From the NCBI RefSeq assembly GCF_017562075.2, contig NC_054082.1, forward strand, positions 30,481,231 through 30,545,230: DNA of 64,000 nucleotides, in the 5' to 3' direction. Made by a program: the position numbers and the translations under genes. This stretch comes from Anopheles merus (Eukaryota > Arthropoda > Insecta > Diptera > Culicidae). The notes under the pieces are model-generated. The model saw nothing but the letters and a program-made list of their open reading frames with translations, searched no databases and was not told where the DNA came from. This document shows, piece after piece, positions 49,501-60,636 of this stretch. Each line of letters opens with the position of its first letter. The first letter of the stretch is position 1.

Positions 49501-52500
49501 TCTGATCCGTCGCACAGGTCAGTCGAAGACCGCCGGAATCCCTTTCGGTACTGCAAACGGGACCGCGGCGACCCTGGCTCGAGTGCCGGTGCGTAGCATT
49601 GAAAAAGTTCAGTCCCATCGCGGCGGTGCGATCTTTCTTTGCTGGCGAGGTAGAACCGGAATCGGAACCAAACAGTGGAGTGGAAGTGGCTTTTTTTTCT
49701 TCTGTTTTTGCACAAACCGATTCTGCCCGCGGCCATGTGTGCGGTGCGCGTGTGGTGCGAACTTGCCGATCCGCCGGCTTACATAGGACAAACATGTAAA
49801 AGCACTTGAAGCGTATGGTACGTGAAACATTGTTCACTAATGACCGCTAGAGAAGGCTTAAGCCGCTCTCTCTCTCTCTCTATCTCTCTCTCTGTGGCAT
49901 TCCCGTCCCATTGATACGCAAAACTCATTGCGTAGGGAAAAAATGTCGCACCGGTTCACCCATTAGGGGCGTTCTAGCTACCCGCGCGCCCCGGTAGGTG
50001 GCGATTACGTACGGTCTCGATCCTCAAACCCGGTCCAACTGCTGCGTCGTATTTTCCACCTACTGATGCAACTTCCTGGCGCTATTTCAATGTCTCAATC
50101 GAAACAATTTCTAGTCGCACTTGCATCGAGCCGTACCGCGAGCAAAGGCATCGCTAGATCGACGATCCTTCCGGAATGTTTCGCGATCATCGTGCAATCA
50201 TGCAATCACCTCGCGCTGGCCGTGGTTTTGATTTTTACGCATGCGTTAGAACATATCAATATTCATTCGAGGTAGAGTTATGGCAAATCACAAACCACTT
50301 CGTAAAGGGGCGTCTATAGATGGGGACGCCACGTTTTTTTTTCATTTGCTGGCGCAGCTTCTTGTGCGCAACTAGCTGGTTTATGACCCGCGACGCGCAT
50401 AGACCAGCCCGGCGGCGTTTGCAATATAATTATCAAACGGTGGTTGTAAGAAGGTTTATGAAAAGTCTGTTCCAGCAGTGCTGACGATAAGGTCAACGAT
50501 TTGCATTGCTTACCGGCTACATACGGCTGAAGGCGTCGAGTGATGGATATAATGTTTTTATTGCAGCTCAAAAGGTTACTTCCCGTTTCATGCTTCTACA
50601 CTTCCTTGCTACAATTGAAGCTTTTTTTTTGTTAATTGAAGTCTGATTAGATCAATCATAAAAGTGGAATCTAGGCAGCAAAAGTGTATTTTGAAGAAAC
50701 GATAAGCCGCCACATTCAAAACAATATTGATCGATGGAATAACAGCGGTTAAAAAACAACATTTCTCATGAGAGATCTATGATTTATTTATAGGCAAAGT
50801 TTAATTGAGTAATTGGAACGCCAAAGCATTTTTGAAAGAGATGTTTGTATGTACCTAATTTGTATCGATAACTGGAAAGCTAATGTACAGCATTAAAATT
50901 GGGGTTTTAAGTATTTTGAACGTGGTATACCAACATAGAATAACACGTGTTTAGGACCAAACTATTATCTAATGTCGCTGGAGAATAGTCGTCGATTTAG
51001 CCACTCATTCACTCAATGTGCTAAATTATTCATAAATGCGCTATCATCGCACCTATTAACGGCAACGCGTTTTGAGCCGTAAATCAAAACCAATTTAAAC
51101 GTCAATTTCATGGCGCTCCCAGTGGGCGCCGCTCCTTCAATCTGAAGTTCTCGCCATTTAATAAAGCTTTTTTTCGTCCCAATAAACTACATTCAACATC
51201 ACTAGAAATGTAGCGGCGAACCCTTACGCGTGAAGAATTAAATTAATCTCGGCAGAATGAGGCTTAGGAACATTTCTTTGCTAGTGGAAGTCAACTACAA
51301 AAAAACAACATAGAAACAGTAGATAAAGCCACTCACGCTCCCAATCAATCAATCGTTTCCCACACACACCCGGGCGAACCTTACTAATGATTATACACCA
51401 ATGGGGCTGTGGGGATTAATTGTGCGCTGCTAGTTTGTGGTCCTCGCACGGTGCGCGAAATCAGGAAATCGCGAAACCAACGACGCCCGCGGACGACGGC
51501 GTCGCGTCATCCAACCACCCCCTGATATCTGTTTCTGTATTCTCACATACATTACGAACCTTCCAGCAGCGCTGCGCCCAAGGACGCCAAGGACGCCGCT
51601 CGTTGGCGGCGACTGGCGCACACTGTAAATCGAGGTGCAAGACAGGTTATTTTTACACCCAAAGCAGAGACCCTGTATAACAGTCTTGCTCTAAAAATAG
51701 AGCTCCTCGAGCTTGTGGCTCTCCAATGACTTTCGATCCCGTGGTGTCTCGAATATTTAACCAATGTTACTCTCACATCCGCCGCTGCAAATAGGATAAC
51801 GCTGCGCGCCGATTTATGTCGCCTGTGTACTTACGGAACGGGTTATCCTATCTGCACAGGAAATAATCGATCAGTTTGCACGGAATGGTGTCTGTAACAG
51901 TGGAGAAGCAGGAAGAGGAAGCGGTACGTTCAAGATATGATCCGGCAAGCTCGATAAGGTGCCAAAAAGTGTATCATACCACTTACTGCACTCTTGCATG
52001 TTCGGTTGTCGGTGTTTGCTTCGCTCGATCATTGCTTGTCGGTAGAGCAGCAGACAGCAACAGCGGGGAGCAATAGATAATCACACCCGCGCCCACACTG
52101 GCGCATTTACACTAACGCATGTGTACCATACAACTTAAAGGAAGCTTTAACACCACGACCAAGATGACGGATTGACGGTTGCGAGATAGGAGATAATTGA
52201 GTTCTTTGCGTTAAATTAAATCAACACATTAAATCCGATCCAGATTGCTATTGCGGCGAACTAAATGTATGGAGAAAAAAATCATCGCATTCAAGATCGG
52301 GGGATCGGCAAGAAACGGTGGGCTGCTGGTACACCTCCACTTCCACACATTGTAAGAAATGGCCGGCACGCGAACATACTGGCAGTGCAGAATTCCAGCA
52401 CCGGCATGTTGTTCCCAGCGACTGCTGCCCTTTAGTGCGCCGGCGGCGTACGCAAGCGGTATGAGCGCGCGCCCGCGGGCGTGCCTCCTTCGACACATGT

Positions 52501-55500
52501 TAGGAAGCTGCGAACAAGCCCAACGAACCTTCGATCGACTGGGCCGACCGTGACCTTGCGCGGATAAAGAACACAGTCCAACCGCCTGTGCACGATGTGC
52601 GTTTAATCACGAGTACACGAGCGTGGCGGTGCATTGGCGCAGTTAGCAGCTTAGATGCGTAGCAGCTGCGCATGCTGGTCCGGGCCGTGCTGTCGCACTG
52701 ATCGACGCACACCGTTCGGCAAAGGTCACCAATGCAACCGTGTTGATGTTTTGATCCACTTGGCAGCGAACATTATGGTTGAACTCATTAATTGGTTATC
52801 GTATTGCGAAGAGACAATGCGAAGAGTACGATCGATGCGGGGTGTGATGCCCTCGATTATGCATAATGCCTTTTTTTATTGCCCTTTTAGATGATAACAT
52901 TCCAAGCGTCACTTTCATGAAAAAAAACTTGCAAACTACTCAAACGACTCAAACGGTAATGTCCTTGTGATTTAGCTTTTGGAGAGGAAGCAGAGCAACA
53001 GAATCGAATCCATTTCACGCGGCAAAGGTCAGGGTTTTGGCAGTGTTACTTCGTTACTGATTCAGTCTATAATTTTGAGCAATAAAATAATGTCGACAAT
53101 TTGTAACGCTTAAAACAAGCAACAAAAGCTTAGGTGTTGACAAATTTGTTGCCTTTTTGTCGCTGTTGTGGCCACGCGCCTTCTAGTAAAATCACGCAAA
53201 AGCTATTAAAGGATAGAAAATAGCAGCACTCGATATCCATATCGAGCGACAAATGGAGAAGGGGAGAAGAATAAAATTAGCATAATAAGCCTACAGCGAC
53301 AACGACCGTGCAGTTCTAGATCGTTAGAAAAGTCTCAATTAATAGTCGCTTAACGTCATGCAAATGAAAACATGCACAATGACTTGTGCTTCTACATTCA
53401 TTTGCCGTTAGTAGACCTGTGTACTTATGGCAGTTTATGTGAGATTTATTATAGTTTCTATTATGTACGGGCTTATGTTTTGTTTAACCTAACTTACTAA
53501 TAATTTACGCTTTTCCTTCTCCTCTTACATACTGATCCTCCCCGGTCGTCAAACAGGCCGCCACGCGAGACTTTTGGTGCGCCCGGCCGGACCATCTCGC
53601 CGCCATCCCGCTGGAGCTGTGGCGCAATCTCACGCAGACGGCCACCGCCAGCCAGTGCAGCGTTCGGGCCGCACCGTACGAACATCTGACGGTGGACAGC
53701 ATCCTGGACCACTTCCAGGGTGCAGCGTCGAACGCGTCCGAGGGCGAGCTGGAAATGGCCTGCAGCAGCGGGTACGAGTATGACGATACGATCTACGGCC
53801 AAACGATCATTGCCGAGTTTGGGCTGGTCTGCGACCGGGCCCATCTGATGAGCATCGTGGAGATGTGCTTTCTGGCCGGGGCGGCCCTCGGGAGCGTCGG
53901 CAGCGGGTGGATTTCCGATCAGTTCGGCCGGCGGCACACACTGATGGGCTTCGCCCTGCTTCAGGGTGTGACAGGTAAGGCCAGGGTCCAGCACAGCGGG
54001 GCAATGGGGACACACATCACACATCACTTTCCAAACTCCAACTCATTTCAGCTTCCAGACAGAATTAGTAACAGTAGCTCCGTACGTGCCGGTTTGCCCG
54101 CTCGTGCTATTGTTTTGCATGCCTGCAAACACCAAATTACACGCTCAATTACGATTGCAATTGTACGAGCACGCGGTACGGCGGGCGAATGGGAGGGTGA
54201 GAGACTTTAGCGTGCCCCAGCGAACGCTCAACTTGTCCGTTACGCTCAGCGACGGACCCAACCGACGGCATCTCGTGGGTCGCGTATCGATTGTCTGGAT
54301 GGAGGATAATCGTTAGCTTTTTCGGTGGTTGAAGCAACCCTTGTGCGTGACGCAAATGGTGCCACAATCGAGTGGGGACGCGCAATTTGCTTACCATTAT
54401 CAGCAGTTTTTTAAAGTGGATTTGTTTACTTTGTCAATTGGTCATGAATACACCTTTAGGTGGAGGCCTACAACCAGCTCTACAAGCACGCTATCTTATT
54501 TGCAGTTGGAGACAAAGATGATGTTAAAAGAGATACAAAACGTTCCATTCAAAGTTGATTTCGATGGCAATTAATCCTTCCTAAATTGATCGTTAGTAAA
54601 TTCGTTTGATTTTTTTTCTCTCCATCATATCTACTTCAACTCTCGACCGTATCATCTACCACCCACCCGTTAAACGGCCTTGGGTAGTTAAATGATTCAT
54701 TCACGTGCTATTGCAACGAAATGGAGGGAAAACAATTTTCTCCCAAGCGCACGATCGCGATTTATGGGTGAAATTACAGTGCAAAGGTACGAGCAGTTGT
54801 ACACGACAAATTCTTCGTAAACTTACGACCGGCAAGAATGTCTAAGAACTGAAGGCATACTAAACTTTGATTCGGCACGAACTCGTGAGACTGTGGTATT
54901 CGAACCGGAACTGAACTGACTAAGCACAGTATCAAAGCGGTGGTTTAGATTTGATGGTACAGCGTACAACTGTTCAATTAATTCAGTATAGTTTTTAACT
55001 ATTTAAACTTGTAGTAATCATAAAAACACTAAACCAACACCAAAATGCTCTCCCAAAGAACCGTCGCAGGTACGACTACAGCTACAGCTACGAGCCCAGA
55101 GAACTGATTAGTCATGGCATCCGACTAGTCCGTTCGCAATACGTGCAGTTATGGCATTTTTACGATCGAGCGTCTTCCCTATCATTCATGAACGTGATGG
55201 GGACCGTCGTCAAGTGGTAAAGCAATACGACTATTACCCCCTTCGCATTGAGCCGTAACTCTTCATTTGTTCAAGAAATTAGCATCTTCAATTATGATGT
55301 TCCCTCGGTGACATTATTTGGCAGTTTGATGGACAATCGTGGTTTATTTTTTAAATCGTTTGCTATAAAATAAAAAACGCTTTAATATGCAATGAAGTGG
55401 ATGCTTTTGCTGAGCTCGTGTAAGCAACTAGCTCATTAGACGCTGAATCAATTGGACTTCGTGAACATTAACTGAAGCTAATTATAGAAGGAGGTTACCA

Positions 55501-58101
55501 TCAACAACTAAACCAATGTTAATGATACAAACGTTATTTAGATCACTTAACCATTATGCTCCAGCAAGAATAGACACAAGGAAGTAAACGTCACTCTCCG
55601 CGCTACACCGGAATTCCTAAACATACGTCTGATCACTTCCGCTCATGAATGTCAGCCAATGCAAACCTCAAAACCCACACAATTCCCAGCCAATAGTTAC
55701 AACTCATTAGCATCGCAGCGATGGAGAGGAAAGGAAAGCGGAACCCCCCCCCCCCTCTTTTGCAACCCAACATACAAACAGATCCATCACGCAAGGACCT
55801 CGCTGTGACATAAACAATTTAGCAAAAATCAATCATCCCGACTAATTCTTGGCGGTTTGCTCGCTCTATCTCTCTCTCTCTATCTCTCTCTCTCTCTCAC
55901 TCTTTCTTTCTTTTCCACAGGTCTCGCGCTCGGATTCGTGACGTCGCTCGAGCTGTACATGGCCCTGCGCGTGGTGATCGGATTTGCCTCGATGTCGGTC
56001 GCGGTGGTCAGCTTCGTGCTGGTGGTCGAGCTGGTAAGCGGCCGGTACCGTACGATCATCGGCATCCTCAACATACTTCCGGTGGCCTTGGCCTACATAC
56101 TGGCCGCGGGTATCGCTTACGTGGCGCGTGACTGGCGCACCATGCAGTTCGCGATCACGCTGCCCGGGCTGCTGCTCGTCACCAGCTGGTACTGGTGCCC
56201 GGAGTCACCCCGCTGGCTGCTGGCCAAGGGTCGGCTCGACGAGCTGTGCCAGCTGCTGGAGCGGGCCGCCAGCACCAACCATCTGCAGCTGCCCGCCAAC
56301 TATCGGAAAGCACTGCAGGCCGAGGGTGAGGACGCTAACGGCGGGCAGCCGGAAGCCGCCATCTCGGTCGGTGACGTATTCCGGCGCAAGTTTATCCGCA
56401 CCACGCTCGTCATGATCGTCGTCTGGTTCGGGATCATACTGATCTACTTCGGCATTACGCTGCACCTGAGCAATCTCGGTGGGGACATCTATTTGAACAC
56501 GGTACGGTGGAGACGGGGGAGGGGGGGGGGGGCAAAAACGCAAGCGTGCCCTAATTTACGCGACCTGCATCTTCCTTGCAACTACTGCTGTGCCTGTTTT
56601 CAACGCAATTTTCTCTCGCCCTTTTTCACCCCCCCACCACAGGTCATTGCCGGTTCGGTCGAAGCGATTGCCATCTGTCTCAGCATCGTGGTCGTGCTGA
56701 AGCTCGGCTTGCGGATTAATTTATTCCTCTACATGGTCGTGGCCGGATTGTCCTGCATCGTGATGAACTTCGTGCCGGATGGCAACCTCTGGCTGATAAT
56801 TACGCTGGCGATGGTCGGTGAGTGAGGGTGCAGCGGGTGGTGCAGCTTATGCAATTCATCAAGCCATGCTGCTGACGGGGGCGTACTTGCCGGGTGGAAT
56901 TCCCCCCTCAACCGGTTCGGAGAATTTGGCTCACACGTGTGAAGATGCAGATTTCGCCTTCGTTCGGCCCTTGAAGCGCTCTAAATTTAGACTCCTTCTG
57001 TCACTCCCCCTTCCGGGGTCCGGGGAGAACACGTTCTCGCAAATTTGACAACTTTCGTGCCGCACCGTTCCGTACGTAGTCCGTGCTCTTTGGACATTTT
57101 CAGGGAAGCTGCTGATGATGATGAAACATTATTCAATTAGTGTTGCGCTCAACTAGTGTCACTATGTAGTGCCACCGTTGCTTGAAACACTGCACACTGT
57201 GCCCTGAGCGCTCTGATTTACTCAAGTGTTATCAATTTGCTGCCGCCTCAGCCGCCGAAGGGATAGCGCCAAACCGCAGTCAGCTTTTGTATCAGGCGCG
57301 CTCATTCTGTTGGTTTTATCGCTACATTGCTGCTTCCTCACACTTGTTCTTTTCTCTTTCTTTTTTTTTTGGCTTTCCTTACCAGTCAAGTGCTGTGTTG
57401 GAGCGTGTAATGCCATCATACCGACGTTTACCGCCTACCAGTATCCGACCACGATGCGCAACCTTGGCGTTGGGGTGGGAAATTTCGCTGCCGGTGTGGC
57501 CCTTATCATCGTACCGTACCTGTGGCTGCTGGTGAGTTATGGTCGCGCATCTGCATGTTTAATCGCATTCCAGCTCCCTGTTACGGTCCGGGGGTAACAG
57601 CATTACCAAGCCAGACAAAGCTGACAGAGAAAGGTGGATTGGCGTTGCCACTTTAAAGCGTTTACTGATTGTGCCGTTTGTGCTCGGGTTTTTTCCCCCA
57701 CCCACACAGGAACACGTTGATCAGTACCTGCCGATGACGATCATGGGTGTGTTCAGCATTATCGGTGCCCTGTCGCTGGCCATCCTAAAGGACAAGCTCA
57801 GCCCAAAGTATCGCCAACGCAAGCAGGCGAAGCAGGCGTCGATCTATCAAAATGCCGCCACCATCAACGGTACGAAGCACCACGCGGCGATGGAAAACGA
57901 CGATCCGAAACGGTAAGTGAGCGCGTTACGTTCGCAATAACGCACGTGAGTTCTACTGTAACGCTACGCGGTAACGATTGTAATGTGCTGTACCGATTGT
58001 CTACCTTTAGGCGCCTGGGTTCACACTTCCCGCACAACACGGACGATGGGGCCGGCATCAGCAACATCGGATTTGCGCAGAACGAAAGCATCTTTCTGTA
58101 A
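43433..58101 (+). CDS. Gene C: SLC22-type organic ion transporter, 7 exons, 696 residues
   Basis: Exons are 43433-43909, 53557-53974, 55921-56501, 56643-56817, 57386-57531, 57710-57912 and 58011-58101 (stop TAA 58099-58101), 2091 coding bases in all. The first ATG of an ATGATG pair is taken as start. Residues 1-135 or so are a hydrophilic cytosolic tail with an alanine run and an acidic DEDSDIISEYIGHYGRW motif before helix 1. The extracellular loop has FWC (C167), C193 and sequons N183 and N218. MFS motif GWISDQFGRR is at 276-285 and CPESPRWL at 391-398; YPTTMRNLGVG lies in exon 57386-57531. These are SLC22 hallmarks for a 12-helix plasma-membrane carrier of organic ions; the substrate is not evident. 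It shares five intron positions and phases with gene B (after helix 1, after the MFS loop, after YLNS/T, after MIG/MVG, after LSLL/LWLL), arguing for tandem duplication. The intron at 57913 starts with an in-frame TAA, so retention would end the protein at DPKR. Confidence 0.95.
45372..45400. repeat. Interrupted AGC/CAG trinucleotide tract
   Basis: About nine AGC units with one TAG interruption, in the first intron of gene C. Not in a coding exon. Confidence 0.9.
49862..49895. repeat. CT dinucleotide tract
   Basis: A CT tract of about 34 bases with one TATC interruption inside the first intron of gene C. Confidence 0.9.
53229..53246. repeat. Inverted CGATA pair (8-bp stem, 2-base spacer)
   Basis: CTCGATAT and ATATCGAG are exact inverse complements separated by CC. 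In flies CGATA is the core recognised by BEAF-32, and clustered copies occur at insulators. This pair lies about 310 bases before exon 2 of gene C. Any insulator role is speculative. Confidence 0.4.
53975..55920 (+). other. Intron of gene C
   Basis: Donor GTAAGG, acceptor TTTTCCACAG preceded by a CT-rich tract (about 55865-55917) that gives an unusually long polypyrimidine tract. The rest is unremarkable, with a C run near 55746-55755. No gene is seen. Confidence 0.85.
56818..57385 (+). other. Intron of gene C
   Basis: Begins GTGAGT after the MVG codon split and ends TTACCAG; no gene or element is seen. The acceptor is preceded by a T run near 57360-57370. Confidence 0.85.
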
Positions 58102-58865
58102 AGCTTTACAGTAAGACATGCTCTCTCTCCCTCGTTTTCTCTCTCTCTTTCTCTCTATTAGTAAATAATAGCGGGCAGGGGATACAGTTTTCTGTAGCAA
58201 GTTCTAATGCAGCTAGTTAAATAGATGGTAATACAATCGGACTAGCGGAGCAAGTAGAATCAAACCATTGGGAACAGATTTCAGCACACAATTTAAAGCT
58301 AGTATTTAAATTTAGATGCAAAACATTCCCATAACGATATGCATTGATATTATTCGTAAGTAAGCGATTAGTAAGGCGAATCGCTCGCAGCTTGAGCATA
58401 CAGCATTCATGACAGTATTTCGAACGGGTCAGGATTTGGTGTACAAAAGCCCAATGGGAAGTTAAAGGTTTCATGGCGAACCATAGATCCAGAACCAGTT
58501 TACCGAGCGCACATTGGGAACATACACGATCGCAACACGAACAAAAAAACGGCAACATGTGATAACAGATGCTACAACCTTCCGGATGAGGCACGATTTC
58601 ATCAACCTACTTTATTGATAGTTATTGTAAGATATTTAAGTACTAAGGACATCTGCAGCAGCAAGTATTATTGCAACCTTCACTACCTTTAGGGCAAATA
58701 GGTACACAGCAAGTATTAGGCAACTCCGGGCTCTGCATAAGGGTTATGCAAGATAGCTAAAGTAAGTGCAATATAACAGTGTTGTTGAACACGTTAGTGT
58801 AGTTTCTACCTACTGCTACTGATATTCAAACCTGCTGGAATAAAGTGGATTGTTATTGAACTATT
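58102..58865 (+). terminator. 3' UTR and poly(A) signal of gene C
   Basis: After the stop codon comes a CT-rich stretch (58118-58157), then mixed sequence and a canonical AATAAA at 58839-58844. T- and GT-rich sequence follows within 40 bases, fitting cleavage near 58860. This gives a 3' UTR of about 760 bases. Confidence 0.65.
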
Positions 58866-60273
58866 TCTGTAACTGTTCTTTTTATATCTGGAACTGTGGA
58901 ACTCACATGGGCAAGAATTAAATTACAGCATAACACAAACTTAAATAAATAGTAGCCTTTTTTGGATTTTTACAAAAAAAACTGCTTTAATAACAAAGCA
59001 ACATCTGATACTCCCCCAGTCTTCAATAGATTACCAACACTAATTGATCGACCGACAAGATCGCTAACGCTAATTGATATCGCATGCATAGATCTGTCAT
59101 TGATGAAAAAAATGAAAATAATACACACCCATACTGCCTAGTGTCTCGTGCGGGTGAACAATAATCCCAAGCCAACAGCGTAACTACACCGATCATAGCA
59201 CCTTGCTCCGGAATCCAATTCGGCCTCCAACTCATTACCCTCCCGGGGCCGTTCTGCAGCTAAGCAATTTTGCTCCTTCCGTCCCAGTCTGGCCCACGGC
59301 TTTCACTGCATTTGACCCACATTGCATGGGATGCATAATCCTGAACGTAAATGCATGCGTGTTTATACTCACACACACATGCACACACCCACATCTTACA
59401 GAGCACCGTCTGGGATTGGCAGTTGCGTACCACATTCGAGCAACTGAGGATATGAAGGTACCGTGAAGAGGTGCGGGCAACGCAATGGAACCCGCCGGGT
59501 GCAAATCCAACGTGGCCCTTGTACGATCGAGGGGTACAAGGTGTCGCTTTGCGCAATACTAAACCAGCGTAAGTGCGTGCCCCATGAACAAATTGAGTAC
59601 AGAGATCGACGAACGAGTAAGCCGAACCGGCCACAACCTTCAGTTGATTGAGGATCACATTCATCCTGTTTTTTTTTTTTTATACGTAAAATGTTCATCA
59701 ATGTTGTACCCCAACAACGCCTTCATGCAACGCAGCTGGTGCTACGACGAAATACTACCATCGATGTGGGTTCTCTCTACGAACCAAAGCGCCATCTGGC
59801 GTCGACTAGCGGTGTGTGGTATGTTTTAGTTGCATGAAACGGTTGGTAGAAGAAGCAAAGAAAAACACAAGCAACTGATCGCAGGCTACCCTGCACCGTG
59901 CTGAAAGTGAGAGTGAGAACCCACACATGGTTTGTTTTGCCTTTCCTCGGCAACATTAACAACAACCCTACTCCGCACCCGTCTACTACCCGCGATCACT
60001 ATCGCTTGGTGGTAGTGTCGTTGTGCGTTTTGCTTGTTTTTTTTTTCTGTAACAGGGCAGTTGTAGCTGGGGCAGTGTACATTACGATCTTACTACAGGC
60101 GTTCCAGGGTGCGTCCGTGGTAATGATGCCGCCAAACCACCGACATTAAGTAGACAGAGAAAGAGAGCGAGAGAAATAAAGAGAGCGAGCGAATAACAGA
60201 GGGAGCATGTGATCGCAAGGAGGTGGAAGGAAAAAAAACGGGCCAGCGGCGTGGCAAGAAAACAGGCCTTCGG
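58866..60273. other. Intergenic spacer after gene C
   Basis: No gene is recognised. GCGCCATCT at 59789-59797 matches the fly CTCF core on the minus strand. A tract of about 12 T bases is at 59670-59681. Otherwise nothing notable. Confidence 0.5.
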
Positions 60274-60636
60274 TATAAGATGCCGGTGCAGCACGCTCGG
60301 AACGGTTATTTGCTAGCAGATCGTTGTCTGGAACGGTTTGCAAGTAACCTCGTACCGATTCTTATACGCCCTCCCACCCGTGGGCAACAGTGCGTGTGAA
60401 GGGAAGAAAGAAAGCTTCGTTTGGTTCGTGGTGAGCTTAGTGAAGGAGAAAGTGAACAAACGTTCGATAGCAGGTGAAAAAGAGTGCGCTTTGTGTGGCA
60501 TAGAACAGAACGGCGGAAATCAGTTTTGTGTTTTGCTTTTGCTGACGCAGTGAAAGTATTTGCGGGGAGAAACGATATAGTTCGTGTGCAGTTACAGTTT
60601 ACACTCGTCTACAGGATGAAATATACGCTAGCTTTG
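60274..60636 (+). CDS. Possible first exon of a secreted-protein gene (5' UTR plus 7 codons)
   Basis: TATAAGA at 60274 would place a start near 60304. About 310 bases of leader-like sequence lead to ATG at 60616, and seven codons (MKYTLAL) run to 60636, where GTAGGT forms a donor. Without splicing the frame stops three codons later. A Lys followed by hydrophobic residues looks like the start of a signal peptide. A first intron within the signal peptide is common in insect cuticular-protein genes, among others; that family is only a guess. I could not identify a matching second exon before the window ends, so this may be a gene continuing to the right or a chance pattern. Confidence 0.3.

Larger units (their letters stand above)
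43910..53556 (+). other. Long first intron of gene C (about 9.6 kb)
   Basis: Runs from GTGAGT to AACAG. No convincing internal exon was found. The block from 43.95 to 44.85 kb is very AT-rich. GC-richer blocks at about 45.3-45.9, 49.3-49.8 and 51.4-51.8 kb could hold enhancers or alternative leaders. TCAGTC at 49348-49353 is a perfect initiator match but lacks a TATA box. A fly-type CTCF core is at 47982-47990 (-). Confidence 0.8.

Noticed and set aside
49334..49786. 150-codon frame in a GC-rich block of gene C intron 1
   Set aside because: It overlaps frames of similar length on the other strand, all Arg/Ser/Thr-rich, which is typical of unconstrained GC-rich DNA.
53497..54027. 176-codon minus-strand frame over exon 2 of gene C
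   Set aside because: It is the antisense shadow of a verified transporter exon.
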